A DNA stretch of 64,000 nt from Cymbidium sinense (Eukaryota > Streptophyta > Magnoliopsida > Asparagales > Orchidaceae): assembly GCA_021442155.1 (NCBI GenBank), contig JAKCPB010001422.1, positions 124,001 through 188,000 of the forward strand. Direction: 5' to 3'. Shown piece by piece: positions 60,031-64,000 of this stretch. The notes below the pieces were generated by a model. It was not told the DNA's origin. It saw only the letters and a program-made list of their open reading frames with translations, and searched no databases. A program made the position numbers and the translations under genes. Every line of letters begins with the position of its first letter. The stretch's first letter is position 1.

Positions 60031-62760
60031 TAAAAACAAATAACAACAAATAATAACATTTCATTGGTGGCTACATGAATCTTTCTCCATTGTGTCATTA
60101 TGTGTCAAATTCTCATTTAAATCAAGTATACTAAGATCATTTTATACATCTTAACCAAGTCTTTTAGGTCTACTCTACCTTTCTTAACATAAAATCTAAT
60201 GCATCTACCTCCTAATCGTCATCGAATACATGCTTTATGTGGCCAAACCATCTAAGACTCTCCTAATCTTATCTACCAAAGCTACTCCAACTTTTAATAT
60301 ACTATTTTGCATTCTATCTAAGAGTAAAGCCACTCATCCACCTAAGCATCCTCATAGTAACACTTAACTTAGTCTTATGTTTCTTTTTGGCCAACATTCT
60401 CGCACCATAAGTCATAATCTTGCCACCATCTTATAAATTTTCCCTTAAGTTTAAGTGGAACTTTTCTATCACATAAGGCCGGCATTCCTCCACTTCAACC
60501 ATCCAACTTGGATTCTACTAATAACATCTCCATCTATTTCACCATCATTTGAATAATAGAGCCTAAATATCTAAAGCCACTCTTATTAAAGACTTGTTCA
60601 CCTAATGTCACAACACTATCACTAAAATTTCTACAACTAAAAATTACACTCCATATATTCGCTTTAGATCTACTTAAATGAAAACCTTTAGACTAGAGTT
60701 GGCCTCCATATTAAGTCGTTGGACTCTCTAGTCTTATCAACAGGAAGAATGTCATCAGCAAAAAGTATACACCAAGGTACATCTTCTTATAAATGCCTAG
60801 TATGAACATCCATAACTAAAGTAAAAAAGATAAGTTTTAAAGCATGATGTAATCCAATAAATAGAAAATATTTTGTCAATCCTCCTTGTGTTTGGACACA
60901 AGTATCTAGTATACATATCCTTAATGACTTGAATATAACCAATATTCCTTTCTTTCTAGAACCTCCAAAGAACATCTCTTGAAACTTTATCATAAGCTTT
61001 CTAAATCAATAAATATCATATAGATCCTATTTTTCTATGCTTCTCCATCAAATTAACAAATGTATAGCATCCATAGATATATAAACCAAATGAGTGAGAA
61101 ACTTAATCACATCGTAACCTATGCTCATTACTTTATAATTTTAATGTATGGCACATTAACTTAATTCCTCTATAATTTGCACACTCTATCACCTTTATTC
61201 TTAAATATAGAATAAATAAACAAACTCTTTCTCCACTCATTTGGCATTTTTTTTTGTCTTTAAAATGACATTAAAAAAGATTTGTAAGCCAAGAAATTGA
61301 TCTCCTAAACATTTCCACATTATTGGAATATTATCTCCATTGCTTTTATACATTTTAATTTTCTTTAAAGCTTCACTAACTTCGATTTATTTACGATGAT
61401 AAAATGAAATTCTATTTTTAGTATTAAGGTTGATAAAATCAATCGTCTTAGATCCTTCATCAAAAGTTTATCAAAATACCTCATCCACCTATTTTCAATA
61501 TCATTTTCTAAAAAAAGTATTTTATTATTTTCATCCTAATACACCCACTTGAACTATGTCTTTACTTCTATTCTCTTTGGTTGGTTAACTTATACATACA
61601 TCTTTCACCTTCTTTGTATCTAATCTATTGTATAAATCACTAATAAATTTTTGCATCATATATTGTTTTAGAATCTCTACAGCCATTTTATATCTTTCCA
61701 ATTCTTTGAGTTTTACATCTAAAAAAGTTTTAACAATACTTTATTTTTTATCTTTTCTTTACACTCGAACACCAACTATTCTTATTAAAGAAGCTTTTCC
61801 TTTGATTAAGAACATCTTTAGCAACTTTCTTAATTTCACTGCTATTTTTTTCCCACATAATGTTATTTTCCCATGAACATCCCAAATTTAATCTTTGTAG
61901 CTTGCTCTAAAAATATTTTTATTTGTGTTCTTATGTGTCCCCATCTAATATATAATTTGGTTTATTTTTCTCTACAACCTTTCATCTTAAAATCTAAAAC
62001 TAATCAGTAGTACTTATTTTCACTTGAATGACCTTTACATTTTACTATCTAAATGATCTATTTTTTCTTGTCAAAAATAATCAATCTATGTTTTACTAGA
62101 TCCATTTTTATAAATAATATATTCTTCTTTTCTTAAATAAAGTGTTAGCAATTACAAAATCATAAGCTAAAGAAATGTAATATAGTCTATCCTTCTTCAT
62201 TAGTCACTCCAAATCCATAACCACCATGAATACTTTTAAAATCTTCTACACTCTACCAACATGTCCATTTAAATCTCCAATAAATACTTTTTCTTCAAGA
62301 GGTATCTTTGTATTAATTCTAATTCATTCCAAAAATTTTTTTTTTCTTACCTCCAAACCTACTTAGGAGCATAGACACTTATAACATTGATAATCTTAGT
62401 AAACAATAATCTTTAAAGCTATAATTTATTCCTAGATCTATTAATATTTATAACATTATTAAACTTTATCTATATACATGATTTTAGTGACTTTTAAAAT
62501 ACCAAAGTTTAAAACCTAAACTATCATGGCCTTCTAACCCATTTAGTTTCTGAACATCAAATATTTATTTTTCTATGAACCATAATATCTATTAATTCCA
62601 TTAATTTACCTATAAGAGTACCTACATTACAAGATCTTAACCAAATTCTAGTTTCATGGACTAACTTCTTTTGCATCCATCCATAATGTAGAATGCTTAT
62701 ATAATTAGGGCAAATGTTAAGACATTTTCACTATATTCAAGTCATATTTCTTTACGCCAT
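60031..62760 (-). mobile_element. RTE-type LINE nested in the L1 (antisense)
   Basis: Different from the surrounding L1. Reading from 62,740 down: NVGTLIGKLMELIDIM and INVISVYAPK (start of the RTE endonuclease, about 62,650-62,350), later TQGGLTKYFLFIGLHHALKL with FFTLVMDV (60,900-60,800; canonical TEDFPIGIGLHQGSALSPYL-F), FADDILPVDKTRE (about 60,770-60,720) with the catalytic ADD, SKGF, and the RTE tail resembling GWLKWR-A-GVLCD. The 3' end is near 60,031-60,060, where AACAACAAATAATAAC on the + strand resembles the short microsatellite tail of RTE elements. Edges are uncertain by about 60 bases. Frames are extensively broken. Confidence 0.8.
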
Positions 62761-63603
62761 AACACAATGATTTAAAGGATGGTCATGATTATTGAAGTTT
62801 AGTCACCAATAAGCAATCCACTTTTCACATGGATCAGATAAAACATAGTGTTATCATGACCATGTATTTTACATTGGGAACAAAAAACTAGAAGGTTCTC
62901 CAACTCAACCTTTTGTGAATACCCATATTTTTTAGAGCCAATCCAAACATCCTTAGGGTATTTTTTAGTTATGTCTAATTCAATGAAGATCCGAGCCACA
63001 TAAGGGCGATCGCCGATGTTATCAAGTTGCAAAATAAAATAAAGCAGAAAAAAAGCACATGGTGGGTAAAAAATGAATGCATATTAGAAGAGATAACTAC
63101 ATAGGGACAATAAGAGATTCCTCTTTAATGTCAAAAAGGGGTGACAACTTCAACAAACATATTTAACAATTAAAGATGAAATAAGAATGACGTGATAAAA
63201 TACATGGATAATTGAGATCATTAGAATGTTAAATAAGGATATACAGAGGGTCAATAAGACCAATTGAGAAGGCACCCATAAGCTTGAGATTATGGAAAGA
63301 AGAGTGGATCTTATCCAAATTCGGATGATGCAAAGAAAATTTATCGATAAGAGAAAATTCAAAGGGTTTGCCAACTTTTCAACATCCACATTAGAGAACA
63401 TTACGACCAGGCAACCTCTAAAAGACATTGAAATGTGATTAACCGAATCAACATAGGGAGAAATCTTACTAGAGAGCACTTCCTTAAAAGATTTAGTAGA
63501 AGATGCAGCATTGGGGTCGCTAATCCCCAAAAATGTTAGATGCCCTAGCCCAAACATCCATATTTTTAAGTGGAACCTAAGGACTAGAACTCATTACAGC
63601 CAT
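62761..63603 (-). pseudogene. L1 ORF1, N-terminal part with zinc knuckle
   Basis: A start ATG at 63,603 gives MAVMSSS; then SFKEVLSSKISPYVDSVNHI (about 63,500-63,420) and a frame-broken nucleic-acid-binding DUF4283-like region (63,420-63,040). At 63,032-62,799 NIGDRPYVARIFIELDITKK, VWIGSKKYGYSQKVELENL and CSQCKIHGHD form the ORF1 end with a C-x2-C-x4-H zinc knuckle. ORF1 would coat the LINE RNA. The RTE element interrupts shortly after the knuckle. Confidence 0.8.
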
Positions 63604-63764
63604 GGTCAATGATTAAACATCACACAAATGGCCAAATGTCGTTCAAGCAATTAAATCGATCGAAATCAAAGCCAAAGCCACATAAATAAAAAGTTGAGGG
63701 CACGCCACCAAGATGGATTCAAAATCACCGTGAGAATGAGAGAGAGCTAGGGAGGAGGTTCTTT
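63604..63764 (-). other. L1 5' UTR and 5' end
   Basis: Non-coding sequence between the ORF1 start and the satellite. The CTCTCTCATTCTCACGGTG run, as read on the minus strand, is a typical pyrimidine-rich LINE leader. The junction with TTTAGGG satellite lies at about 63,758-63,765. Confidence 0.6.
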
Positions 63765-64000
63765 AGGTATGGGTTTTAGGGTTTAAGGTTGGGTTTAGGG
63801 TTTAGGGTTTAGGTATTTATTTATTTTATTTTTCTTAAATTAAGTAAACTTGTAGGTTTAGGTTTATTTAGTTAATTTTTTATTTATTTTAGCTTATTTT
63901 ATTTTTTATTTTTATTGAGGTTTATTTTTATTTTTATTTAGTTTAGTTTATTTAATTTAGGTTTATTTATTTTAGTTTATTTTAATTTTAGTTTATTTTT
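63765..64000 (+). repeat. Telomere-like TTTAGGG satellite, right flank
   Basis: Degenerate TTTAGGG copies (63,772-63,812), then the AATTAAGTAAACTTGTAGG joint near 63,839 and T-rich TTTAGG/TTTATTTT sequence to the window end. Same orientation and structure as 2966-9050, so the L1 sits inside one satellite array. Confidence 0.88.

Overview
The window is repeat-dense, AT-rich nuclear DNA from a seed plant. This follows from degenerate copies of the plant telomere motif TTTAGGG, a Ty3/gypsy element of the Tat/Ogre type, an L1-type LINE carrying a plant-style RNase H domain, an RTE-type LINE, and decayed copies of a plant glycine-rich RNA-binding protein. I cannot name the species. I see no intact protein-coding gene, no tRNA or rRNA and no CRISPR array. 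Every recognisable coding stretch is a broken transposable-element gene or a pseudogene.

Layout, left to right: 1-339 unassigned; 340-2730 internal fragment of a Tat element (protease end, RT, RNase H start); 2731-2965 glycine-rich RNA-binding protein (GR-RBP) pseudogene, minus strand; 2966-9050 telomere-like satellite, interrupted by a 0.7-kb piece of Tat 3' sequence (4362-5083) and by a second GR-RBP pseudogene with stop codon and 3' UTR (7546-8003); 9051-12238 the 3' half of an antisense L1 LINE; 12239-57780 a 45.5-kb Tat complex arranged LTR - internal 1 - LTR - internal 2 - LTR, with LTRs of about 7 kb; 57786-63758 the 5' half of the same L1 LINE, itself interrupted by an antisense RTE LINE (about 60031-62760); 63765-64000 the telomere-like satellite again.

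The order of events can be read as nested insertions. The satellite came first. The L1 inserted into it. The RTE element and the Tat element then inserted into the L1. Removing 12239-57780 and one copy of a TCTA-containing target site restores the L1 reverse transcriptase reading frame exactly (QTSFV joined to RGRSISDN). The two Tat internal regions share the same inactivating stop codons, which suggests that the tandem arose by duplication or recombination of an already defective element. Internal 1 lacks RNase H and integrase through a deletion of about 4.7 kb. Internal 2 retains gag, protease, RT, two RNase H domains and integrase in decayed form.

The most unusual signal is in the Tat leader between primer binding site and gag. 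It holds about 25 short inverted repeats, roughly 70-80 nt apart. Loops resemble CATACCCAAATTTG, while stem sequences differ from hairpin to hairpin with compensating changes. In the hairpins I paired by hand, most non-Watson-Crick pairs are U-G only in the sense RNA. A 20-bp perfect inverted repeat also brackets the LTR end and primer binding site. Together they suggest a highly structured genomic RNA leader. Copies differ by many short indels, so biological decay and assembly error cannot be fully separated here.
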